From positions 62,001 through 126,000 of the forward strand of contig NZ_BMTU01000010.1 in assembly GCF_014649835.1 (NCBI RefSeq): DNA of 64,000 bases. Reading direction: 5' to 3'. Below, in pieces: positions 31,643 through 39,485 of the stretch. A program made the translations under genes and the position numbers. The first letter of the stretch is position 1. Each line of letters opens with the position of its first letter. Source of the DNA: Streptomyces pilosus (GTDB lineage: Bacteria; Actinomycetota; Actinomycetes; Streptomycetales; Streptomycetaceae). The notes beneath the pieces were generated by a model that saw nothing but the letters and a program-made list of their open reading frames with translations, had not been told where the DNA came from and did no database searches.

Positions 31643-34003
31643 ATGCGTCGATCACCCGCCCCCTGTCCGCCTCTCCCCCGGTTACGGTGGCGGTCCTGGT
31701 GGCTCACCGCCCTGTCGGCCGTGCTGGCGATGCTCGCCGGCACGGTCCTCACCGGGTCCGGCGCCGCGACCGCGGCGCCGCGGGCCTGGGCCCCCAAACC
31801 CCCGCCGATGACGACCCCCTGGACCGGCCACGTGTCCGTCGACAACCCGCTGCCCGAGTACCCGCGGCCGCAGCTCACCCGCCCCGACTGGGCAAACCTC
31901 AACGGCATCTGGGACTTCGCCGTCACCCCGGCGGACGCCGGCCGGCCCGCCACCTTCGGCGAACAGATCCGCGTCCCGTTCGTCGCCGAGTCGGCGCTCT
32001 CCGGCATTCAGCGCAGGATCACGCAGCACGACAAGCTCTGGTACAGGCGCACCTTCACCGTCCCGCCGGACTGGGACGGCCGCCGCATCCAGCTCCACTT
32101 CGGTGCCAGTGACTGGCGGACCACCGTGTGGGTCAACGACCGGCAGGCCGGTGCCGTCCACAGCGGTGGCTTCGACTCCTTCTCGTACGACATCACCGGC
32201 CTGCTGAACGGCGGCACGAACACGCTCGTCGTCTCCGTGTGGGACCCCACCCAGGCGGGCGGTCAGGCGGTCGGCAAGCAACGGCTCAACGACGTGACAC
32301 CGCACCCGGGCGGCGGCATCTTCTACACGGCCGCGTCCGGCATCTGGCAGACGGTGTGGCTGGAGCCCACGGCCGCCGCGCACATCACCCGCCTCGATCT
32401 GGTCCCCGACCTGGCGAACGCCCGGGTCCGGGTGACCGTGCGGGCCACCGGCACGAACGGGCACATGGCGCGGGTCACCGTCTCCAGCGGCGGCACCACC
32501 GTGGGTACGGCGACCGGTCCGGCCGGCGGCACGTTCACCGTCGCGGTGCCGAACCCCCGCCGGTGGAGCCCCGACGACCCGTTCCTCTACGACGTCCGGG
32601 CCGATCTGCTCTCGGGCACCGCGGCCGTCGACTCCGTCGGCAGCTACACCGGTATGCGCTCCGTCGGCCTGGCACGGGTCGGCGGTGTCCTCCGCCCCGT
32701 CCTGAACGGGGAGTTCGTCTTCCAGACGGGCACGCTGGACCAGGGCTACTGGCCGGACGGCATCTACACCGCCCCGACCGACGCCGCCCTGCGGTACGAC
32801 CTGCAGAAGCACAAGGACCTCGGCTTCAACATGGTCCGCAAGCACATCAAGGTCGAACCGCAGCGCTGGTTCTACCACGCGGACCGGCTCGGCCTGCTGG
32901 TCTGGCAGGACATGCCCTCCATGGAGCGCACCCCCGACGCGGCCGCGCGCACCCAGTGGGAGGCCGAGTACGACCGCGTCATCGACCAGCACCGCAGCTC
33001 GCCGTCCCTGGTGATGTGGGTCAACCAGAACGAGGGGTGGGGCCAGTACGACCAGGCGCGCATCGCCGACGAGGTCAAGGCGTACGATCCCTCCCGGCTG
33101 GTGGACAACATGAGCGGGGTCAACTGCTGCGGGGCCGTGGACGGCGGCAACGGCGACGTCGTCGACCACCACGTCTACGTCGGCCCCGGCACCACGGTGC
33201 CCAGCGCGACGCGCGCGGCCGTGCTCGGCGAGTTCGGCGGGCTCGGCCTGAAGGTGGCCGGTCACGAGTGGTACCCGGGCGGCGGCTTCAGTTACGAGGA
33301 CCAGCCGGACGCGGACCGTCTGAACCGACGGCTCACCGGCCTGCTGGACGGCATCCGCGAGGTGCGCCTGCAGCGGGGGCTGTCGGCGTCCGTCTACACC
33401 GAGATCACCGACGTCGAGAACGAGGCCAACGGACTGATCACCTACGACCGTCAGGTGGTCAAGGTGGACGAGGCCGCGGTCAGGGCCGCCAACCGGGCGC
33501 TGATCGACGCCTCCCGCTCACCGGCCCCTCCGGTCACCCTGCCCACTGGGCAGTACAGGTCCCTGCGCGTGACGACTCCGGGTTACACCGACCGCTACCT
33601 CCGGCACCGGGACGGCGCCGTGTTCACGGAGGTCGTCACCGCGGGCAGCGGCACGCTGTTGAAGAGCGACGCCACCTGGCGGGCCGTGCCCGGTCTGGCC
33701 GACGCGTCCTGCTACTCCTTCGAGTCGCGGAACTACCCCGGCGAGTACCTGCGTCACCGCGACTCCCGTGTGTACAAGGAGGGCGGCAGTGGCGACCTGT
33801 TCCGCGCGGACGCCACCTTCTGCCCGGTCCGGGGCGCGAACGGCGGCGTCAGGCTGTCCGCCCACAACTTCCCCGGGCAGTACCTGCGCCACTACGGCGC
33901 CGAGCTGTGGCTGGCCGTCCCGGGCGGCACACGCGCGTGGGACAGCCCCGCGCACTTCACGGAGGACACCACCTGGGCCGTGGAGGACCCCTGGGCCCCG
34001 TGA
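31643..34003 (+). CDS. Secreted GH2 glycoside hydrolase with C-terminal CBM42 (AbfB) domain
   Basis: 786 residues. Signal peptide at about 1-45 (twin Arg, hydrophobic core LTALSAVLAMLAGTVL). Sugar-binding jelly roll at about 60-210, Ig-like domain at about 225-330, TIM barrel at about 330-620 with acid/base Glu464 in WVNQNEGWG and a likely nucleophile Glu587 in VYTEITDVENEANGL. A CBM42-type beta-trefoil follows at about 635-780 with repeated (Y)LRH motifs (DRYLRHRDG, GEYLRHRDS, GQYLRHYGA). CBM42 binds arabinofuranose side chains and probably galactofuranose, its stereochemical relative, so the substrate is likely an Araf/Galf glycan rather than lactose. AGGAG precedes the ATG; the gene lies 136 bp after the importer operon. 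Confidence 0.9.
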   Translation: MRRSPAPCPPLPRLRWRSWWLTALSAVLAMLAGTVLTGSGAATAAPRAWAPKPPPMTTPWTGHVSVDNPLPEYPRPQLTRPDWANLNGIWDFAVTPADAGRPATFGEQIRVPFVAESALSGIQRRITQHDKLWYRRTFTVPPDWDGRRIQLHFGASDWRTTVWVNDRQAGAVHSGGFDSFSYDITGLLNGGTNTLVVSVWDPTQAGGQAVGKQRLNDVTPHPGGGIFYTAASGIWQTVWLEPTAAAHITRLDLVPDLANARVRVTVRATGTNGHMARVTVSSGGTTVGTATGPAGGTFTVAVPNPRRWSPDDPFLYDVRADLLSGTAAVDSVGSYTGMRSVGLARVGGVLRPVLNGEFVFQTGTLDQGYWPDGIYTAPTDAALRYDLQKHKDLGFNMVRKHIKVEPQRWFYHADRLGLLVWQDMPSMERTPDAAARTQWEAEYDRVIDQHRSSPSLVMWVNQNEGWGQYDQARIADEVKAYDPSRLVDNMSGVNCCGAVDGGNGDVVDHHVYVGPGTTVPSATRAAVLGEFGGLGLKVAGHEWYPGGGFSYEDQPDADRLNRRLTGLLDGIREVRLQRGLSASVYTEITDVENEANGLITYDRQVVKVDEAAVRAANRALIDASRSPAPPVTLPTGQYRSLRVTTPGYTDRYLRHRDGAVFTEVVTAGSGTLLKSDATWRAVPGLADASCYSFESRNYPGEYLRHRDSRVYKEGGSGDLFRADATFCPVRGANGGVRLSAHNFPGQYLRHYGAELWLAVPGGTRAWDSPAHFTEDTTWAVEDPWAP

Positions 34004-34033
34004 CCTCGAAACCGTCCGCGTGACGGAGCAGTG

Positions 34034-34077
34034 ACGGCGGGGGTGCGGGCGCCGGGAGGCGCCCGCACCCCCGCCGT
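34034..34077. terminator. Bidirectional terminator between the convergent GH2 genes
   Basis: A perfect 20-bp inverted repeat (34034-34053 and 34058-34077) with loop GGGA. It lies 30 bases after the plus-strand GH2 stop and 8 bases from the minus-strand GH2 stop, serving both. Confidence 0.9.
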
Positions 34078-34085
34078 GGTGTCGG

Positions 34086-37000
34086 TCAGGGCTTCTCCGC
34101 CGCGTGCAGGTCGCCCACCTCCTCCGCGGTGAGTGCCCGGTCGTAGGCGTGGACCTCGTCCACCGCCCCGTGCCAGAAGTCGGTGTCCTGGCCGTTCCAC
34201 TGGGCACGGCCCACGGCCAGGGGCCCGGTTCCGGTGTAGGCGGGGCCGGCGGTGGCGGTGGCCGCCTGCTCGCCGTCGACGTACAGGGTGATCCGGCCCG
34301 TCGCGTCGTCGCGTACGCCCACGAGGTGGTACCAGCGGCCGGTCTCGGGTGTGGTCGCGAGCCGTGCGCGCTGCCCGTCCGGTGTGCTGAAGGCGAACGC
34401 GCCCTGCCCGTACTGGAGGTAGAACGGGCTCGCCTGGCGCCGTCCGTCCTGACTGACGGCGGTGGCGTAGTTGCCGGGCAGGGAGTCGAGGGTGACCCAG
34501 GCGGAGACCGTGTAGCTGCCGGTGGTGTCGAGCACCGGCCCGTCGGTCCTGGCGTGCTGTCCCCGGCCGTCGAACTTCAGTGCGCTGCCGCTGACTCCGT
34601 CGGTCCAGGCGGTGCCGTCGGTCAGGGTGAGCGGCCTGCCGTTCGGGCCGTCGTCCTTCGCGGTGGTGCCGGTGCCCTCGTCGAGGGCCCAGGAGCCGCC
34701 GCCCTTCAGCTGCTCCCGGTCGCCCGCCGCGGCGCCGGCCGCGACGACCCTGCGGTTGATCTCGCGTACCCGTACCGGGTCGACCTTGATCTGCCGGCGG
34801 TCGTAGGTGTAGAGGCCGTTGAGTTCGTTCTCCAGGTCGCTGATCTGGGTGTAGACCGAGCCGGAGAGCTCGGCGCCCGCCTGGTCGAGGTAGAACTTCT
34901 CGGTGTTCTCGACGTACTTGCGGGTCAGTGCCTCCTTGTCGGCGACACCGCTGTAGATGACGGTCGGTGTGCCCGGCCACATGTGGCCCGGGGTGCGCAG
35001 GGTGAAGCCGCCGTGCTCGCCGTCCATGGCGGCGCGGTGGTCGGGGAAGGGCGGGTCGTCGTTGTTGTAGTCGTGGTGGTCGATGATGTCGCCCTTTCCG
35101 GAGTCGCCCTTGGAGTTGCAGCAGTTGACTCCGCTGTGGGCGTTGACCACGCGGGAGGGGTCGGCTGCCTTCACCGCCTCGGCGATGCGGCCGCTCTCCT
35201 CGCGGTCCCACTCGCCCCAGCCCTCGTTGAAGACGATCCAGCCGATGACGGAGGGCGCGTTGTGGTGCTGGCGCATCATCTCGCGGCCCTGGTCGACGAA
35301 GGCCTTCCGTCCCGTGTCGTCGGTGAGGTTGCCGGAGACGAAGTCCTGCCAGACCAGCAGGCCGAGTCGGTCGGCGTGGTAGAACCAGCGGGGCGACTCC
35401 ACCTTGATGTGTTTGCGGACGGCGTTGAAGCCGAGTTCCTTGTGGGCCTCGAGGTCGAAGGCCAGGGCCTTGTCGCTGGGCGGGGTGTAGAGGCCGTCGG
35501 GCCAGAAGCCCTGGTCGAGTGTGGCGAGGGAGAAGACGGGCTTGCCGTTGAGCACGAGCTTCCGGTAGCCGCCGACCTCCTTGATGCCGATCTCGCGCAT
35601 GCCGAAGTAGCTGTCGACCTCGTCGGTGGACCTGCCGTCCTTCAGCTCGACGTCGAGGTCGTAGAGGTAGGGGTCGTCGGGGCTCCACAGGCGTGGTGCG
35701 GCGACGGGCAGCCGCAGCTCGGTGTTGGCGGGACCGCTGACCCTGCCGACGACCTTCCCGCGTGCGTCGCGGGCCACGGCCTCGACCCGGGCCCGCTTCG
35801 AGGCGCTGCCGGACTCGACGGTGACGGCCAGGGTGCCGCTGTCGATGTCGGGGGTGGTGACTACGTTGTCAATGGACGTCTCGGCGACGGGCTCCATCCA
35901 GACGGTCTGCCAGATGCCGGAGGACTGGGTGTAGAAGATGCCGCCGGGGCGGGTGGACTGCTTGCCCGTCGGCTGGTTGGCGCCGCCGGTGTCGGTGACC
36001 GCGACCACGATCTCCTGCGGTCCCCCGCGCTTGAGGGCATCGGTGATGTCGGCGCTGAAGGCGTTGTAGCCGCCGGTGTGTTCGGCGACCTTCTTGCCGT
36101 TGACCCAGACGCGGGCCTGGTAGTCCACGGCGCCGAAGTGGAGTCTCAGCCGGTCGCCGTTGCCGCCCTTGCCGACTCTCCAGCTGTTCGGCACGTCCAC
36201 GAGCCTGCGGTAGAACATGTGGTCCTCGTGCCGTTCGAGCCCGGAGAGCTGTGACTCGACCGGGAACGGCACGACGATCCTCTCGTCCAGGTCCTTGCCG
36301 AACACCGGCTGCTCGCCGGCCCCGGCCGCGCTGAACTGCCAGGGGCCGTTGAGGTTCTTCCACCGGGAGCGGACCTGCTGCGGGCGGGGGTACTCCGGCA
36401 GCGGATTCCTCCGGTCGACCTTGTCGCCCCAGGGGGTGGTGATCCGGTGGGTGGAGGTGTTGGAGGCGTAGCGGACGATCCGGGGCACGGTCTCGCCTCC
36501 GGCCTTGAGACCTCCCTCGCCGTCGTAGACGACCCGGACCTGCTGATCCTTCTGGATGGGGGCGGAGAGCCGGATGTCGAGGGCGTCGCGGTCGCCGCGG
36601 GCGGCCGTGACCGACGTGACCGGCATGGCGGTCGTGTCGGCTTCGACCTTGAGGTGTTCCGCCACCTGCGCGAGGTCGCTCACCCGGTCCTCGAACCGGG
36701 CCCGCAGCGTGCGTCCGTCCTGTCCGACGGTCAGTTCCACCGGGAAGACCTCGAAGCCGGCGGGCGGGGTGAACGCGGAGACCGGGACGAGCTGCTTGGA
36801 CATGGCCGGCGTCGACCAGCGCAGGAACATGTTCGAGCCGCCGAGGTCCTGGAACATCTCCAGGCGGAAGTCGTGCTTCTGCCCCGCCTTCAGGGTGACG
36901 GGCGCACTGGTCTGCTCCCGGTCCCAGTCCGGCTCCCAGTGGTCGATGACCGGCCGGCCGTCGATGAGCAGCCGGAAGCCGTTGTCGCCGATGGCGTGGA

Positions 37001-37358
37001 AGGTGTAGTCACCGTCCTCGGGCGCTTGGATCTGTCCGGTCCAGCGGGCGGTGGTGTGCTCCGTGCGTCCGGTCAGTTCCTCGAAGGTGCTGGTCAGTCC
37101 GGAGAAGTTGATCTGCGGCTCCAGCAGGGTGCCGCCGAGTACGGCGAAGTCCCGGGCGCCCGGTGCGGACATGGCGAAGTACTCGCCCTTCAGGCCGTTC
37201 ACCTGGACATCGGCGTCGGCGGCCGCGGGGGCCGCGGTCACCGGCGCCGGCGCGGCTGCCGTCGCCGCCGGGGCCAGGGCACCGCCGGAGAGGGCCAGCA
37301 CCGTCACGGTCAGCAGGGCCCACCATCGGGTTCCGGGGCGGGAGTGTTGTCTTGTCAT
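34086..37358 (-). CDS. Large secreted GH2 enzyme with PA14 and LamG-like modules
   Basis: 1090 residues. Signal peptide at about 1-35 (ALLTVTVLALSGGALAPAATA). A PA14 domain at about 53-190 (GLKGEYFAMS..., DDGxR-type LLIDGRPVIDHW) binds glycans. A beta-sandwich linker at about 195-285 precedes GH2 jelly roll, Ig-like and barrel domains at about 310-870. WIVFNEGWGEWD supplies the acid/base Glu and SVYTQISDLENELNGL the nucleophile region. A C-terminal LamG/concanavalin-like domain (about 915-1085) includes WYHLVGVRDDATGRITLYVDG. The catalytic core is clearly paralogous to the CBM42-bearing GH2 across the terminator. GAGGAAAGG precedes the ATG at 37358; an upstream frame extension lacks homology. 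A perfect LacI operator lies about 75 bp upstream. Confidence 0.9.
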   Translation of the reverse strand: MTRQHSRPGTRWWALLTVTVLALSGGALAPAATAAAPAPVTAAPAAADADVQVNGLKGEYFAMSAPGARDFAVLGGTLLEPQINFSGLTSTFEELTGRTEHTTARWTGQIQAPEDGDYTFHAIGDNGFRLLIDGRPVIDHWEPDWDREQTSAPVTLKAGQKHDFRLEMFQDLGGSNMFLRWSTPAMSKQLVPVSAFTPPAGFEVFPVELTVGQDGRTLRARFEDRVSDLAQVAEHLKVEADTTAMPVTSVTAARGDRDALDIRLSAPIQKDQQVRVVYDGEGGLKAGGETVPRIVRYASNTSTHRITTPWGDKVDRRNPLPEYPRPQQVRSRWKNLNGPWQFSAAGAGEQPVFGKDLDERIVVPFPVESQLSGLERHEDHMFYRRLVDVPNSWRVGKGGNGDRLRLHFGAVDYQARVWVNGKKVAEHTGGYNAFSADITDALKRGGPQEIVVAVTDTGGANQPTGKQSTRPGGIFYTQSSGIWQTVWMEPVAETSIDNVVTTPDIDSGTLAVTVESGSASKRARVEAVARDARGKVVGRVSGPANTELRLPVAAPRLWSPDDPYLYDLDVELKDGRSTDEVDSYFGMREIGIKEVGGYRKLVLNGKPVFSLATLDQGFWPDGLYTPPSDKALAFDLEAHKELGFNAVRKHIKVESPRWFYHADRLGLLVWQDFVSGNLTDDTGRKAFVDQGREMMRQHHNAPSVIGWIVFNEGWGEWDREESGRIAEAVKAADPSRVVNAHSGVNCCNSKGDSGKGDIIDHHDYNNDDPPFPDHRAAMDGEHGGFTLRTPGHMWPGTPTVIYSGVADKEALTRKYVENTEKFYLDQAGAELSGSVYTQISDLENELNGLYTYDRRQIKVDPVRVREINRRVVAAGAAAGDREQLKGGGSWALDEGTGTTAKDDGPNGRPLTLTDGTAWTDGVSGSALKFDGRGQHARTDGPVLDTTGSYTVSAWVTLDSLPGNYATAVSQDGRRQASPFYLQYGQGAFAFSTPDGQRARLATTPETGRWYHLVGVRDDATGRITLYVDGEQAATATAGPAYTGTGPLAVGRAQWNGQDTDFWHGAVDEVHAYDRALTAEEVGDLHAAEKP

Positions 37359-37430
37359 CGAACCTTTCCTCGCGCAGAGGGCATGGGGCCACGACGAAAC
37401 AGGCACGGCCACCGGCTCGGCCGGATGTTC

Positions 37431-37444
37431 TTCCAACGTTGGAA
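37431..37444. promoter_or_regulatory. Perfect LacI operator 3 (large GH2 gene)
   Basis: TTCCAACGTTGGAA is a perfect 14-bp palindrome with the LacI-type CG centre, 73 bp upstream of the GH2 ATG. It matches the sites at 25201 and 26651, so one LacI protein probably coordinates hydrolase and importer. Confidence 0.8.
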
Positions 37445-37569
37445 ATCCACCGTGCAGCGGAATGACAACATGCCGTCCGGCGACTGTCCAGGCCCCGCGC
37501 ACGGCTGACGTCCCGTCAGAAGTGCCGCGCGCGGGCGAAGATGGGCGGGCCCGGGTTCTTCCGGGCAGG

Positions 37570-38754
37570 TCAGCCCCTGACCTCCGCGAACGGAGCGCGT
37601 TCGGACGCGAAGGCATGGGCGGCGAAGCGTTCCCCCATGCGGCGGTGGGTGGCCGCGTCGGGGTGCAGCCCGTCGGGCAGCGGCAGTTCGGCGTGGTCCT
37701 CCTCGCCGTAGAGGTCACGGCCGTCGAGGTGGTACAGATTCGGGTCGTCCACCGACCGCCGGGACACCAGGCGCTCGAGTTCGTCGCGGATGACGCCGAG
37801 TGTCAGCTTGCCCCCAGCCCGTTCCTCCGGGTCCCCGGCGGCGGTGAACCGGAGCCTGCCCTCGGCCAGTTGGCTGAAGTCGAAGGCGGTGGGGCCCGGT
37901 GTGTCCTCGTGCATGGGGCACAGGATCGGCGAGACGACCAGCAGCGGCGCGGTGGGGTGACCGTCCCGCAGGGTGTCGAGGAAGCCGTCGACGGCGGGAG
38001 CGAAGGCGCGCAACCGCATCAGGTCGGTGTTGACCAGGTTGATGCCGATCTTGACGCTGATCAGGTCGGCGGGTGTGTCGCGCATGGTCCGCGCCACGAA
38101 CGGGTCGAGCAGGGCGCTGCCGGCCAGTCCGAGGTTGACCAGTTCCACGCCGCCGTGTGCCGCGGCGAGCGCGGGCCAGGTGGTGGTGGGGCTCGCGGCG
38201 TCGGAGCCGTGACTGATGGAGCTGCCGTAGTGCAGCCAGGTCCTGCGCCCGGAGGCGGCCGCGGGCTCGACGGGGGCATCGGTGCGCAGGGCGACGAGTT
38301 CGGTCATCTCGTTGTGCGGCAGCCATATCTCGACGGTCTTGTCGTCAGCGGGCAGCCCGGTGAAGCGGAGGGTGGCGACGGGTCCGCTGCCCGGCTCGGC
38401 CCTGCCGGTGCTCATGTCGATGGTCACGGTGTTGCCGCCGTCGGCGACGGCCCGGCCGGCCGGGCGTCCGTCGACGAGCAGGTCGTACTGGCCGTCCGGG
38501 CGCTGCGGCGCCCCGACGTGGACCCGCTTGGTGGGCAGGGTGTCCAGTTCGACGGCGGTCGCGCGGGTACGGAGGACCAGTCGCACGCCGGAGGGCTGGC
38601 ACTCGGCCATCGCGAGCTGTCCGTCGGTGTTCCGGGCGCGGGCCCAGGCGGGCAGGCGGTGCGGCAGGAGTCCTCGCGGGGTGCGCTCCAGGTCGAGCGC
38701 GCCACGGACGAGGGCGGCGGTGATCGGGGTGGTGATCCAGGGGGTGGAGGGCAT
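37570..38754 (-). CDS. SGNH/GDSL hydrolase with N-terminal beta-sandwich
   Basis: 394 residues. An N-terminal beta-rich region (about 1-165) precedes an SGNH domain with block I HYGSSISHG (nucleophile Ser179), block III KIGINLVN (Asn239 with Gly237) and block V DGLHPD with the Asp-His pair. It is a likely esterase or deacetylase acting on carbohydrates or lipids. No signal peptide is visible, so it is probably cytoplasmic. It lies 51 bp after a TetR gene on the same strand, suggesting a two-gene operon controlled by that regulator, and upstream of the large GH2 gene. A role in removing acyl groups from imported sugars is inference. Confidence 0.82.
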   Translation of the reverse strand: MPSTPWITTPITAALVRGALDLERTPRGLLPHRLPAWARARNTDGQLAMAECQPSGVRLVLRTRATAVELDTLPTKRVHVGAPQRPDGQYDLLVDGRPAGRAVADGGNTVTIDMSTGRAEPGSGPVATLRFTGLPADDKTVEIWLPHNEMTELVALRTDAPVEPAAASGRRTWLHYGSSISHGSDAASPTTTWPALAAAHGGVELVNLGLAGSALLDPFVARTMRDTPADLISVKIGINLVNTDLMRLRAFAPAVDGFLDTLRDGHPTAPLLVVSPILCPMHEDTPGPTAFDFSQLAEGRLRFTAAGDPEERAGGKLTLGVIRDELERLVSRRSVDDPNLYHLDGRDLYGEEDHAELPLPDGLHPDAATHRRMGERFAAHAFASERAPFAEVRG

Positions 38755-38805
38755 GGTCGTGGTCCGTCCGCGGTGGGGTGGGTGGATGAACGGCCGGGGG
38801 GCGCG

Positions 38806-39378
38806 TCAGGGGGAGGGCGGCCAGTTGCGCAGCAGGGCGTCCAGCGCGTCGAGGACACGGGTCCACGTCTCCTGCGTGTCGGGGGCGCTGTGGCTGAATC
38901 CGCCGCCCATCTCGAGGCTGACGTAGCCGTGGAAGACGCTGCCGAGCAGCCGGACCGCGTGGGTCTGGTCCGGCTCCGTCAGGTCGTAGCCGCGCAGCAG
39001 GGCCCGTGTCATCTGCGCGTGCCGGACTCCGGCGCTGGACGCGGCCGCCTCGGGTGCGAGCCGGAACTGGGCCGCGGCGTAGCGGCCGGGGTGCTCCCGG
39101 GCGTAGTCACGGTACACGTTCGCCAGCGCGGTGAGGGCGTCCTTGCCCGCCCGTCCGGCCAGGGCCTCGGCGGCACGGTCGGCGAGTTCCTCCAGGGCGA
39201 GGAGGGCGATCCGCGTCTTGAGGTCGTGGGAGTTCTTCAAGTGCGAGTAGAGGCTCGCCACCCTGACGTCGAAGCGCCGGGCGACCTCGGAGACGGTCAC
39301 CTGCTCGAAGCCGACCTCGTCGGCCAGCTCCGCTCCCGCCCGGGTCAGGCGTTCCGGGCTCAGTCGTACGCGGGTCAT
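38806..39378 (-). CDS. TetR-family regulator (WHG-type ligand domain)
   Basis: 190 residues. The HTH is at about 8-55 (LTRAGAELADEVGFEQVTVSEVARRFDVRVASLYSHLKNSHDLKTR), followed by a TetR_C/WHG-type domain with VFHGYVSLEMGGGF at about 148-161. Regulators with this domain control hydrolases or exporters. The ATG at 39378 is next to a palindrome (39416-39432). It heads an operon with the SGNH hydrolase and is divergent from ligA. Confidence 0.9.
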   Translation of the reverse strand: MTRVRLSPERLTRAGAELADEVGFEQVTVSEVARRFDVRVASLYSHLKNSHDLKTRIALLALEELADRAAEALAGRAGKDALTALANVYRDYAREHPGRYAAAQFRLAPEAAASSAGVRHAQMTRALLRGYDLTEPDQTHAVRLLGSVFHGYVSLEMGGGFSHSAPDTQETWTRVLDALDALLRNWPPSP

Positions 39379-39415
39379 ACCCGTCCTTTCCCTCGGCTGA
39401 TTCGATTATGCATTC

Positions 39416-39432
39416 GCCTAATACTTTTAGGC
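39416..39432. promoter_or_regulatory. Palindromic operator between TetR and ligA genes
   Basis: GCCTAATACTTTTAGGC has 6-bp perfect arms (GCCTAA, TTAGGC) with a 5-base spacer, in an AT-rich region typical of a promoter. A third partial half (GCCTA) follows at 39438-39442. The TetR protein probably binds here, repressing itself and perhaps the ligase gene. Confidence 0.6.
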
Positions 39433-39485
39433 AAACGCCTATTGTTCTTGATCCATTGTCAGTGGCGGGCGGCAGGATGCACCGC

